DNA of 64,000 bases from assembly GCA_017504305.1 (NCBI GenBank), contig JAFVRJ010000026.1, forward strand, positions 116,090-180,089, read 5' to 3'. This document shows positions 17,610 to 25,352 of the stretch, piece after piece (position 1 is the stretch's first letter; each line of letters opens with the position of its first letter). The notes beneath the pieces were generated by a model, which saw only the letters and a list, made by a program, of their open reading frames with translations, did no database searches and was not told the origin of the DNA. The stretch is from Clostridia bacterium (lineage in GTDB: Bacteria; Bacillota; Clostridia; Christensenellales; DTU072). A program made the translations under genes and the position numbers.

Positions 17610-18302
17610 TTATAAGATACGTTTTATTTCCAAAAGATCGTTTACAACGTATGTGGGATGAAGGTGAGTGGGTAACCTTTCCTTTTTATAGTTAAACCAG
17701 ATAGTTTTAAGGTTAGCGCGTTCCCCTCCCGTGATGTCAGCCGATAAGGAGTCGCCGATAAGCATAACTTCCTCTCTTTTTATGTCGCCGAGATCTTTAA
17801 ACACCGCATCGAAAAACTCAACCGTTGGCTTTTGATGACCGATGCGTTCGGAAATATAAAGTTTTTCAAAGTAGTCGAGCATGCCCGCGTTGCGTAAGCG
17901 CGATGCCTGTTGATCGTAAGGAGCGTTGGATGCAACGAACATACGGTACTTGCCGTCAAGATACTTAAGAAGTTCGTGCGCGCCGTCTACCGGCTCGCCA
18001 CACTCTTTGAGTCGGGCTAAAAATATGTCCTCAAATGCCTCGCCATCCCCTTCTACACCTATGGCGTTAAACACCTTGGTCCATCTGATTTTGAGAAGTT
18101 CAGCTTTGGTTAGTAAGCCCTTTTCGAGATCCTTCCAAAGCCCTTCGTTGATTTTGATAAAGGTAGGAAAAAACTCCTCTTTATACTGCATGCCACGTTG
18201 CTCAAAGCCTCTACGCATGGCAATACGAGCACACTTGTTAAAGTCTATAAGCGTGTTATCTACGTCCACCAATAATACTTTTATGGGGTTCTTGTTTGCC
18301 AT
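17610..18302 (-). CDS. HAD-superfamily phosphatase, YjjG-like
   Basis: 230 aa. Motif I is KVLLVDVDNTLIDF (nucleophile Asp within VDVDNT), motif II is FVASNAP, motif III Lys lies in GHQKPTVEFF, and motif IV is MLIGDSLSADITGG. The helical cap (about 18-95) is of the type found in YjjG-like nucleotidases that remove phosphate from pyrimidine nucleotides or damaged nucleotides; the substrate is inferred only. The ATG at 18302 follows AGGAATCC, 10 nt after the TSCPD gene, so both are co-transcribed. Its last 88 bp or so are duplicated at 10423-10510, on the other side of the giant protease gene. Confidence 0.88.
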   Translation of the reverse strand: MANKNPIKVLLVDVDNTLIDFNKCARIAMRRGFEQRGMQYKEEFFPTFIKINEGLWKDLEKGLLTKAELLKIRWTKVFNAIGVEGDGEAFEDIFLARLKECGEPVDGAHELLKYLDGKYRMFVASNAPYDQQASRLRNAGMLDYFEKLYISERIGHQKPTVEFFDAVFKDLGDIKREEVMLIGDSLSADITGGERANLKTIWFNYKKERLPTHLHPTYVVNDLLEIKRIL

Positions 18303-18312
18303 GTTAGGATTC

Positions 18313-18573
18313 CTAAAGATTGGTATTTTCGTCGTATGCCTTTCTTACAGCAATAGCAAGTTGATCGGCGCACGAAGTGGAGCGGAAACCGCAAGTGTTG
18401 CCCTTAAGTTTTTGTTCGATTTCCTCAACGGTCATACCGTCTACAAGTTTACCGATTGCTTTAAGATTGCCGTTGCAACCGCCTATAAACTTAACGTTGG
18501 TTATTACGTTGCCGTTTATTTCAAACTTAACAGTAGATGAACAAACACCTTTGTTTTTATGGGTATATTCCAT
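18313..18573 (-). CDS. TSCPD domain protein
   Basis: 86 aa, a typical length for a single TSCPD module. Signature residues: the Cys in NKGVCSSTVKFEI, FIGGCNGNLKAIGKLVDGMTVEEI and CGFRSTSCADQLAIAVRKAY. Family knowledge: the domain occurs as the C-terminal part of class II ribonucleotide reductases and as small stand-alone proteins of uncertain function; the conserved Cys pattern suggests a redox or metal role. AAAGGAG precedes the ATG by 6 nt. It is the first gene of a two-gene unit with the HAD phosphatase. Confidence 0.88.
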   Translation of the reverse strand: MEYTHKNKGVCSSTVKFEINGNVITNVKFIGGCNGNLKAIGKLVDGMTVEEIEQKLKGNTCGFRSTSCADQLAIAVRKAYDENTNL

Positions 18574-18660
18574 ATGATTCTCCTTTTAATAGGATATTGA
18601 TATTGTATCAAATGACAGTAAGTGTTGTCAAACGAGTGGCTACTTACCTATTTGAACAAA

Positions 18661-18690
18661 AAAATAACGGCTCGATTGAGCCGTTATTTT
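18661..18690. terminator. Terminator of the tRNA operon, symmetrical
   Basis: A 13-bp perfect stem (18661-18673 with 18678-18690, loop gatt) with T-runs at both ends starts directly after the tRNA-Val CCA. It can act on both strands. Confidence 0.9.
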
Positions 18691-18691
18691 C

Positions 18692-18767
18692 TGGTGGAGA
18701 CAATAGGACTTGAACCTATGACATCTTGCTTGTAAGGCAAGCGCTCTCCCAGCTGAGCTATGCCTCC
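18692..18767 (-). tRNA. tRNA-Val(TAC)
   Basis: 76 nt including an encoded CCA. The acceptor stem GGAGGCA pairs with TGTCTCC, the D arm is AGCTCAGCTGGGAGAGC, the anticodon loop CTTACAA sits on stem CTTGC, and the T arm is TAGGTTCAAGTCCTA. It is the third and last gene of the leftward Met-Glu-Val operon. Confidence 0.95.
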
Positions 18768-18771
18768 ATTT

Positions 18772-18846
18772 TGGTGACCCCTACGGGAATCGAACCCATG
18801 TTACCGCCGTGAAAGGGCGATGTCTTAACCGCTTGACCAAGGGGCC
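18772..18846 (-). tRNA. tRNA-Glu(TTC)
   Basis: 75 nt including CCA. The acceptor stem GGCCCCT pairs with AGGGGTC, the anticodon loop CTTTCAC gives TTC, and the T arm is TGGGTTCGATTCCCG. It lies 4 nt upstream of tRNA-Val on the same transcript. Confidence 0.95.
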
Positions 18847-18851
18847 TTTTA

Positions 18852-18928
18852 TGGTAGCGGCGGTCGGACTCGAACCAACGACCTGCCGGGTATGAACCGG
18901 CCGCTATAACCAACTAAGCTACGCCGCC
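18852..18928 (-). tRNA. tRNA-Met(CAT), elongator type
   Basis: 77 nt including CCA, anticodon loop TTCATAC. The acceptor stem GGCGGCG/CGCCGCT begins with a G-T pair rather than the C-A mismatch of initiator tRNA, and the anticodon stem lacks the three G-C pairs arranged as in initiators. An elongator Met is therefore preferred over fMet; tRNA-Ile2(CAU) cannot be fully excluded by eye. First gene of the operon. Confidence 0.9.
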
Positions 18929-18957
18929 ATACCAACGTTACTGGTTAACGCCTAAAT

Positions 18958-18986
18958 ATAATAACAAGTAAATTTTATCTTGTCAA
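18958..18986 (-). promoter_or_regulatory. Promoter of the tRNA operon
   Basis: On the minus strand -35 TTGACA (18981-18986), 17-nt spacer, -10 TATTAT (18958-18963), about 30 nt before tRNA-Met. Confidence 0.85.
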
Positions 18987-19023
18987 CAAATTTTTATTCT
19001 TTTTTATAAAAATACTATTTGCG

Positions 19024-19674
19024 TTATCGTCTAATATTATTGTAGGGCGAGTAGAAATTGCCTGCATTATAGGATTGCGGTACTGCGTTAACGGTTTGTG
19101 AAGGGGGTGCCGGTATAGCTTTATCCTTAACGTAATACATTTCGGCACCGTGCTTGAATACTACTGCAAATATAAGCATCATAACGCCCGTTCCTATAGC
19201 CGAGCCGTATGTTACTTCGGATAGATTTATTACGTCGCCGAACGTCGCGGTGAATACAAAATACACTACCGCTTCAACTATGCTTGCAACTACTGCTAAA
19301 ACTATATAGAGGATGCCAAGGTTTTTGAGTCTTTTTGCGCCGTCGTACGTAAACGGAGTACCCTCCTTAATAGCAAACTTGAAGTAGCGTCTTGCCCTAT
19401 CGCTCAAAATAACTTCTATTACGCAAGCAATAAACGCCGCAATAACAGAAAAGTATACCGCTTCGATGGTCGGAGTGTACTCGTCTAAAGTTATATCGCC
19501 GACGGTTACGCCTTCTTCAAGTTCAATCGCGCCGATATCCATATCTTTGGTTAGGTACAGCGCAACACCACCTACCGCACAGCCTACCATGCCGATAATG
19601 CTGAAAACAAGTACGATGGTTGCAATAACTCTTGCAATTTTCATAAGAGTTTGGATGGTGTTTAAGCTCTTCAT
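19024..19674 (-). CDS. Small four-helix membrane protein of unknown function
   Basis: 216 aa. Four hydrophobic segments lie at about 15-40, 70-93, 120-145 and 158-178, with a loop rich in Glu/Asp/Thr between the first two (about 43-66) and a Pro/Gln/Asn-rich cytoplasmic-looking tail (about 190-216). I do not recognise a family. AGGAGG precedes the ATG. It is the last gene of the arabinose operon, 8 nt after the esterase gene; no hairpin terminator is visible before the tRNA promoter that follows. The position may simply reflect co-transcription; a transport role is not supported by its size. Confidence 0.75.
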   Translation of the reverse strand: MKSLNTIQTLMKIARVIATIVLVFSIIGMVGCAVGGVALYLTKDMDIGAIELEEGVTVGDITLDEYTPTIEAVYFSVIAAFIACVIEVILSDRARRYFKFAIKEGTPFTYDGAKRLKNLGILYIVLAVVASIVEAVVYFVFTATFGDVINLSEVTYGSAIGTGVMMLIFAVVFKHGAEMYYVKDKAIPAPPSQTVNAVPQSYNAGNFYSPYNNIRR

Positions 19675-19682
19675 AATTCCTC

Positions 19683-20585
19683 CTATTGAACGGCAAGTTT
19701 AATATATTCCTTCGCCTTCTTCATTGCTTTTTTTGCTCCGGACATCCAAATCTTAAGATGGAAGTCGTGGAAGCTGTTTAACAGATGTTTGCCGTAGTAG
19801 CGTTCGTATTCAACGCCGACCTCTTTGAACTTACGCATAAGCTTACGGCTATGGGGATTGGTAACAAAGTCTTGCGCGCCCATTACGACCAACGTTTTTG
19901 GGAAGTAGTCGCCTATTGCAGGGATAGGATTGAGATAATCCTTGTACGGACACTTTTTGAAATCCTTTTGCCACTTGATGTTTGCAATACCCTTGAACAT
20001 GGTATCAAGGACGGGGAATCTCATCCAGAACTCGTTAAAATCATACGGTCCGCAGAATAACATGGTTGCTTTAAAGGAAATATCTATGGGCTCGAGATTA
20101 AACTTTGCTCTCCACTCTTCGTTGTTTAAGCATACTATGGTACATGCGCTTAAGTGTGCGCCTGCAGAGTCCCCTGTAAGCACCATGCGATCGAGGTCGT
20201 AGCCGTATTTGTCGGCGTTCGCCTTTACCCAGTTAAGCGCGCTAAAGATATTACGCATCTCGGTGGGAAAATCGTATTTAGGGGTTAAAGCGTAGTTGAT
20301 GTTAACTACGAAACTTCCGTCGTCTGCATATTGAATACATACTCCGCGACGGAACCTTTTATCACCGGTAATCCATCCGCCTCCGTGAATATTTACAACA
20401 ACGGGGAATTTACCGCCATCGGGGCGCTTGGACTCGTCGAACAAAATATCAAGTTTACACTCGTCGGGCATGCTCTCGTCGTAAACGATATCATTAACTT
20501 CGGTAACGTTCGGATAAACCAATCCGTTTGCCTTCTTGTGCTTAATTAAATCGTCAACGTAAAACGCTTTTGCTAAAAAAGACAT
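19683..20585 (-). CDS. Alpha/beta-hydrolase esterase, HSL/BD-FAE type
   Basis: 300 aa. The oxyanion-hole motif VVNIHGGGWITGDKRFRRG, nucleophile elbow LTGDSAGAHLSA (Ser about 150), Asp in VVMGAQDFVTNPH and His in NSFHDFHLK make a complete triad. No signal peptide, so cytoplasmic. AGGAGG precedes the ATG, and the gene lies 8 nt after the GH27 gene. Family members remove acetyl or feruloyl groups from plant oligosaccharides or hydrolyse small esters. In this operon a role in de-esterifying imported arabinose-containing oligosaccharides is likely but inferred. Confidence 0.85.
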   Translation of the reverse strand: MSFLAKAFYVDDLIKHKKANGLVYPNVTEVNDIVYDESMPDECKLDILFDESKRPDGGKFPVVVNIHGGGWITGDKRFRRGVCIQYADDGSFVVNINYALTPKYDFPTEMRNIFSALNWVKANADKYGYDLDRMVLTGDSAGAHLSACTIVCLNNEEWRAKFNLEPIDISFKATMLFCGPYDFNEFWMRFPVLDTMFKGIANIKWQKDFKKCPYKDYLNPIPAIGDYFPKTLVVMGAQDFVTNPHSRKLMRKFKEVGVEYERYYGKHLLNSFHDFHLKIWMSGAKKAMKKAKEYIKLAVQ

Positions 20586-20593
20586 AACTCCTC

Positions 20594-21886
20594 CTACTTA
20601 ACTATCCTTATCAATTTACACGAGTTTTTAGTGAGGGTAAAGCACACCTTACCATTTTTAATTTTAAACTCTTGACCGCTCCAAACGTCAACGGCCTTGC
20701 TTCCGTCTATCTTTGCACGCACTATCTTCGGCAATGAGCTTTTTGATACGTTAAAGTACACTACGTATTCCGTATCGCCAACTTTAGCACCCCAAACAGG
20801 ATATTTCATGTCGTCAACTATTACCTTGTTATCGGTACTGTCTTGGTTGATTTTTATAACCTCGCGTTGCTTATAGAACTTAAGAGCTTCCTCTTTGCTT
20901 TCCGGCAAATGCCCGCCCATCATAAGAGGTGAGCGCATCATCGCCCATAAGGTAAGCATAACTTCTTTTTCCTTAACGGTAAGCTTATCGTCCCTTTCGC
21001 CACCAAAGCCTCCGCACTTAAGCAGTCTGCCAATAGGCAACATATCGCAATCGGGGAAGTGCCCTTCACCGATGAAATTTACCCATTTTGATGCAATAGG
21101 GAAGATGTCGCGTAGGTGCTTGGAGTTATCCCACACGTCGTCTTTAATACGCCATGCGTTTGCAAATTTTACAAAATGCTCCCCTTCCTCAACCGGCGCC
21201 GTTTGGTGACTGATAGCACCGGGGCTTAAACTTAAAACCATCGGTCTACCGCAGTTTTCAATGGCCTTGTGATAGCCTTCCACTTCCTTACGTCTGCCGA
21301 GAGTATAGGGGCGTGCCGCATCGTCAAGCTTGATGTAATCTACCTCCCACTCTGCGTACTGCTTGAAGATGGAGTTGAGGAACTCTTGCGCGCCCTCTTT
21401 ATCCATATCAAGGCCTTTGTTGTGGTTGAGCCAATCACAATCTTCGCCGGAAATAATTTGGTCTGCAGTTATACCGTCCGTGCCGTATATCGGGAGCTTA
21501 TACTCTACCGCTTGGCGAGGTATACCGCGCATAAGGTGGATACCGAACTTAAGCCCTTTTGCATGGACGTAATCGGCAAGAGGCTTAAAGCCTAACTTGC
21601 ATGAAGGAAACTTGGTGGGTGCAGGCATAGGTCTACCAAACTCATCCAACACAAGTTCTACGTCAAACTTGCCCTCTTCAAATTTTTGGTTCGGCGGATA
21701 TATCGGACCCACTCCGGGGTAGGACCAACAAAAGTCCACAACACAATACTCCCATCCGTAATCCTTAAGATTTTGAGCAACGTAATCAACGTTCTCCTTG
21801 AACTGGTCTTCCGTTACCGACCATCCAAAACAATCGTAACTGTTCCAGCCCATCGGGGGCTTTTTTGCAAAAGAGTTTTTATCCAT
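20594..21886 (-). CDS. GH27 glycosidase, probably beta-L-arabinopyranosidase rather than alpha-galactosidase
   Basis: 430 aa from the ATG at 21886, chosen because AGAGGA lies 6 nt upstream; a longer frame to 21913 would overlap the GH51 gene and has no ribosome site. GH27 hallmarks: PPMGWNSYDCFG at the start, catalytic nucleophile Asp188 in DYIKLDD, acid/base Asp250 in WRIKDD, and a C-terminal beta domain. The Asp-Asp pair usually found in the IDDCW motif of alpha-galactosidases reads VDFCW here (Asp51-Phe52). In characterised GH27 beta-L-arabinopyranosidases the Asp contacting the galactose 6-OH is replaced, so the change points to a pentose substrate, as the operon does. No signal peptide. 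Confidence 0.87.
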   Translation of the reverse strand: MDKNSFAKKPPMGWNSYDCFGWSVTEDQFKENVDYVAQNLKDYGWEYCVVDFCWSYPGVGPIYPPNQKFEEGKFDVELVLDEFGRPMPAPTKFPSCKLGFKPLADYVHAKGLKFGIHLMRGIPRQAVEYKLPIYGTDGITADQIISGEDCDWLNHNKGLDMDKEGAQEFLNSIFKQYAEWEVDYIKLDDAARPYTLGRRKEVEGYHKAIENCGRPMVLSLSPGAISHQTAPVEEGEHFVKFANAWRIKDDVWDNSKHLRDIFPIASKWVNFIGEGHFPDCDMLPIGRLLKCGGFGGERDDKLTVKEKEVMLTLWAMMRSPLMMGGHLPESKEEALKFYKQREVIKINQDSTDNKVIVDDMKYPVWGAKVGDTEYVVYFNVSKSSLPKIVRAKIDGSKAVDVWSGQEFKIKNGKVCFTLTKNSCKLIRIVK

Positions 21887-21896
21887 AACTGTTCCT

Positions 21897-23930
21897 CTAT
21901 TTGTTGAGTGCAATACGTACTACGTTTACAGAGCGTGCCTTAAGCTCTAACTTTACACCGCCTTCTGCTACTACGTCAGTAACGACGGGTGCAATATTAT
22001 AGAGCGCGGGAGTATCATAACCAAGCACGTTGCGAGCTTCGTCATCATCACAATAAATCTCGGTTAAGGTTGCCTTATTGCTGATTTCGGCACCCTCAAG
22101 TGCAAGTTCATAGCTTACAGCCTGTTTGTTAACGTTAACCGCTTTTACGTAGATATATTGATCGTCCGCAGTTACCGAAGTGTATACGCCGTCCTTTTTG
22201 GGGTCATCAACGGGCAGGTATTTATAGCCGTAGTTATTGCCGTAAAGCTCTTGTACCAAATAGTTAGCCGTCTTCATGGTATAGAGGCTGTTGAAGTTTA
22301 TGAGGTTATGTTTCCATTGTTCACCGCCCACTCTTGAGAACAAGGGTGCGTAAGAGGAAATTACTACTATATCTGCGTTACGCTCAAGACCGGTTAGGAA
22401 GGCGGCTTCTGCTAAAGCGGAATAGTAGTTGTTGGGTAAACAGGTGTCGTTCCACGGAGTGTTAGCCGCGTACTCGCCCAAGAAGATACGGTTTCTTTCG
22501 CGAGGATAGGTGTCGTAAAGAGGAGTGTTTTCGATGGTCCATTGTGGGGTGCGATAGAAGTGATCGTCAACTATAACTTCCGGCCATTTGCCATCAAACA
22601 ACGCTCTACGCTCCTCGTAGGTGGGATGTTGGAAGCAATCAAAACCTGCCGTCCAAACAACCTCTACTTCGGGGTATTTATCCTTAACGGCTTTGCGCAT
22701 GATATCAAAGTTCTTATTGTATAATTCGCCCCAGTTCTCGTTACCGATACCAATCATCTTAAGATTGAAGGGTGCAGGGTGTCCTGCATCTGCACGCATT
22801 TTCGCCCACTCGCTTTCAGCGGGATCGCCGTTGGCGTACTCGATAAGACCAAGAATATTGTTAAGGCGTCTATTGAATTCCTCATCCCCTTCCGTTACCG
22901 TTTCGGTGGTACGGCCTTGGCAAGCAAGACCTGCGTTGAGGATGGGTAGAGGCTCTGCGTTAAGATCTTCGGAAAGCAAGAAGTACTCGTAGAATCCGAT
23001 AGCGTTGGATTGCATATAGGTGCGGTCGCGTTGCGCTTCGCCCCATAGATTATATTTGGTACCTCTCTTTTCGAGATCGCCTACCGTTATCGTCCAGTCG
23101 TAAGAGTTGTTGAGGGATAAACCTTCAACCAAGCATCCACCGGGGAAACGTACGAATTTGGGGTTGAGGTCGCGGAGTGCTTCCACCAAGTCTTTGCGCA
23201 TCTTACCGCCCGACCATTTGGGATCGTCTTTACCCCAGCAATCGGTATCGCCAAAGTACCACATGTCTGCATTGAGCGTTCCGCTACCGACAAAGTTACA
23301 TACGAATCTACCGACCGTAGTTGCGTTAGCGATTACCGTAGCAGAGCATTTTTGCCAACCGTCTTTAGGAGTACCGATAGTAAGGTGGCATTTTGAAGTA
23401 AGTTCGTTGCCGTCCTTGTCCTCTACGTAACACACTACGTTACCGGTAAAGTTGCAGTTGCGGAACCATGCCGACACGTCGTAAACGTGGCCTTCTTTTA
23501 CACCGATAGCACACTTGTGTGATTGTCTTCTTAAATATCTACCGCCGTTCTCGGTGCTATCGCCTCCGTTGTAGCCGAGATTTTTGAGATAGAAGCTACC
23601 CGATACGTCTATCGACATATAGTTGGGGTTGAGGGGAGCTATAGGATTATCCTTGCTTGCTCTCAAAGTACCTTGTCCCGACGGCATCCAATAGCGTAGC
23701 GGTACGACGTACTCCTTACGGCGCATAAACCTACGTCTTGCGTGGAAGATTTGGTAATATAGCCAATAGAAATCTTTTATGTAATCGTAGTAAACCGCCT
23801 CGCAAGAAGGGTTATTGATTTGGTTATTGTTTATACCGCCGTCAATTGAAAAGTTAATATCTTCAAAGAATATGCCGTACAGACGGGAACTGATTTCTTT
23901 ATAGTTGTTGAGGTTTGCAGTGAGCTTCAT
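21897..23930 (-). CDS. GH51 alpha-L-arabinofuranosidase
   Basis: 677 aa. Start LYGIFFEDINFSIDGGI is typical of GH51, followed by an inserted beta-sandwich/CBM-like part (about 100-230) and the catalytic barrel. The acid/base Glu lies in MIGIGNENWGELY and the nucleophile Glu in RIFLGEYAAN. PKFVRFPGGCLVEG and DDHFYRTPQW are further family blocks. There is no signal peptide, so it acts on imported oligosaccharides, releasing terminal alpha-L-arabinofuranose. It is encoded 8 nt downstream of araA with AGGAGG before the ATG, in the arabinose operon. Confidence 0.92.
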   Translation of the reverse strand: MKLTANLNNYKEISSRLYGIFFEDINFSIDGGINNNQINNPSCEAVYYDYIKDFYWLYYQIFHARRRFMRRKEYVVPLRYWMPSGQGTLRASKDNPIAPLNPNYMSIDVSGSFYLKNLGYNGGDSTENGGRYLRRQSHKCAIGVKEGHVYDVSAWFRNCNFTGNVVCYVEDKDGNELTSKCHLTIGTPKDGWQKCSATVIANATTVGRFVCNFVGSGTLNADMWYFGDTDCWGKDDPKWSGGKMRKDLVEALRDLNPKFVRFPGGCLVEGLSLNNSYDWTITVGDLEKRGTKYNLWGEAQRDRTYMQSNAIGFYEYFLLSEDLNAEPLPILNAGLACQGRTTETVTEGDEEFNRRLNNILGLIEYANGDPAESEWAKMRADAGHPAPFNLKMIGIGNENWGELYNKNFDIMRKAVKDKYPEVEVVWTAGFDCFQHPTYEERRALFDGKWPEVIVDDHFYRTPQWTIENTPLYDTYPRERNRIFLGEYAANTPWNDTCLPNNYYSALAEAAFLTGLERNADIVVISSYAPLFSRVGGEQWKHNLINFNSLYTMKTANYLVQELYGNNYGYKYLPVDDPKKDGVYTSVTADDQYIYVKAVNVNKQAVSYELALEGAEISNKATLTEIYCDDDEARNVLGYDTPALYNIAPVVTDVVAEGGVKLELKARSVNVVRIALNK

Positions 23931-23938
23931 AAATCCTC

Positions 23939-25330
23939 CTATTTGATGTGTATAAACTCAAGTCCATTGAGCTTTGCAAAAAGCTCCATATCATCTGCCG
24001 TCAATGCGGTAGATACTACGGTATGGTGTGCGCCACCTGCTTGTAGCCATGCTTTAGCACCGGTCTTAAAGTCGGGCTTTAACTTCCACATAAGACGTGC
24101 AACGGGGAGCTTGGGCATAGCCTTTGGTTGCTTAACAAGTTCGATTTCGGCACAGATTAGGCGCATATGGGTACCCATATCTACCAAACATACTGCTATA
24201 GCATCACCCTCGATGCCGTCGAAAACAAGTCTTGCCGGAGGCTCTCTATCGCCAATTCCCAAAGGATGAACTTCAATGGTCGGCTTGGTGGATGCTACCG
24301 CAGGACTTACCTCGAGCATGTGCGCGCCAAGCACCAATTCTTCCCCTTTAACAAGGTCGTAGGTGTAGTCTTCCATAAAGGCGGTAACGCCTTCACGCCC
24401 CTTCGCCATCACCTTGAATACCGAGCCAAGAGCTGCGATTTTCCAGTCGCCTTCAGCACCGAAGCCATAGCCTTCAACCATAAGTCTTTGGATGGACATG
24501 CCGAATAATTGCTTAAGTCCCCATAGATCTTGGAAGTTGGTAGTAAGGGCGGTGTATCCGCGAGCGGAAAGGAATCTCTTAAGAGCTATCTCGTATTTGA
24601 CTTGTTCCTTAACAGCATCTACGTCGTCGGTTTTTAAAGTGTATAGATTGGTAATTTCAGCATAGAGGGCGTCAACTTCTTCGGCGGTAACGGCGTTAAT
24701 TTCCTTAACGATATCGCCGATGCCGTAGTAGTCAACCTGCCAACCGAGCTTGATTTGAGCTTCTACCTTGTCGCCCTCGGTAACGGCAACGTCACGCATG
24801 TTGTCGCCAAAACGGCAGACCTTTAATTTTTTGGAGTGGTCGATAGCAACGGCTACGTCAACCCACTTTTTGATTTCGGAGATAGTGTCTTCGTCTTGGT
24901 AGTAGCCTGCTACCGATACTCTCGGTATGCCAAGACGGGTAACGATATAGGCAAACTCTCTATCGCCGTGCGCCGATTGATTGAGGTTCATAAAGTCCAT
25001 ATCGATTTCGTCGTAGGGAAGTTCACGGTTAAATTGAGTATGTAAGTGAAGCATGGGCTTGTTCAAAATCTTTAGGCCGTTGATCCACATTTTAGCAGGG
25101 CTAAAGGTGTGGCACCATACCATCATACCGCAACACTCGTCGTCGTAGTTGACCTTTTTAACCAAGCTAACCGCTTCCTCGGGAGTCTTTACCATGCCGG
25201 CATACTCTACCGTTACGCGGTCAATCTTGGAATTTATAAACTCGACAATCTTTTTGCTGTCGCTTTCTACTTGGATAAGGGTATCTTCCCCGTACAAATA
25301 TTGGCTACCTGTTATAAAATATATTTTCAT
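23939..25330 (-). CDS. araA: L-arabinose isomerase
   Basis: 463 aa from the ATG at 25330, selected because GGAGG lies 7 nt upstream and the family starts at MKIYFITGSQYLYG; the frame stays open upstream to 25408 but overlaps the GH127 gene. Family blocks: WCHTFSPAKMWINGL, LHTQFNRELPYDEIDMDFMNLNQSAHGDREF (Mn-binding region), EGYGFGAEGDWKIAAL and the C-terminal GGAHHTV. It converts L-arabinose to L-ribulose in the cytoplasm. It lies between the GH127 and GH51 genes; AraD is in the same operon, but ribulokinase (AraB) is not in this window. Confidence 0.95.
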   Translation of the reverse strand: MKIYFITGSQYLYGEDTLIQVESDSKKIVEFINSKIDRVTVEYAGMVKTPEEAVSLVKKVNYDDECCGMMVWCHTFSPAKMWINGLKILNKPMLHLHTQFNRELPYDEIDMDFMNLNQSAHGDREFAYIVTRLGIPRVSVAGYYQDEDTISEIKKWVDVAVAIDHSKKLKVCRFGDNMRDVAVTEGDKVEAQIKLGWQVDYYGIGDIVKEINAVTAEEVDALYAEITNLYTLKTDDVDAVKEQVKYEIALKRFLSARGYTALTTNFQDLWGLKQLFGMSIQRLMVEGYGFGAEGDWKIAALGSVFKVMAKGREGVTAFMEDYTYDLVKGEELVLGAHMLEVSPAVASTKPTIEVHPLGIGDREPPARLVFDGIEGDAIAVCLVDMGTHMRLICAEIELVKQPKAMPKLPVARLMWKLKPDFKTGAKAWLQAGGAHHTVVSTALTADDMELFAKLNGLEFIHIK

Positions 25331-25352
25331 ATGGTCCTCCGTAAAATTACCA

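Noticed and set aside
10423..17713. A transposon or insertion sequence carrying the giant gene
   Set aside because: No transposase, no terminal inverted repeats and no short target duplication were found; the flanking direct repeat is host gene sequence.
18852..18928. Initiator tRNA-fMet for the CAT tRNA
   Set aside because: The acceptor stem has a G-T first pair instead of the C-A mismatch, and the anticodon stem does not show the initiator GGG/CCC arrangement.
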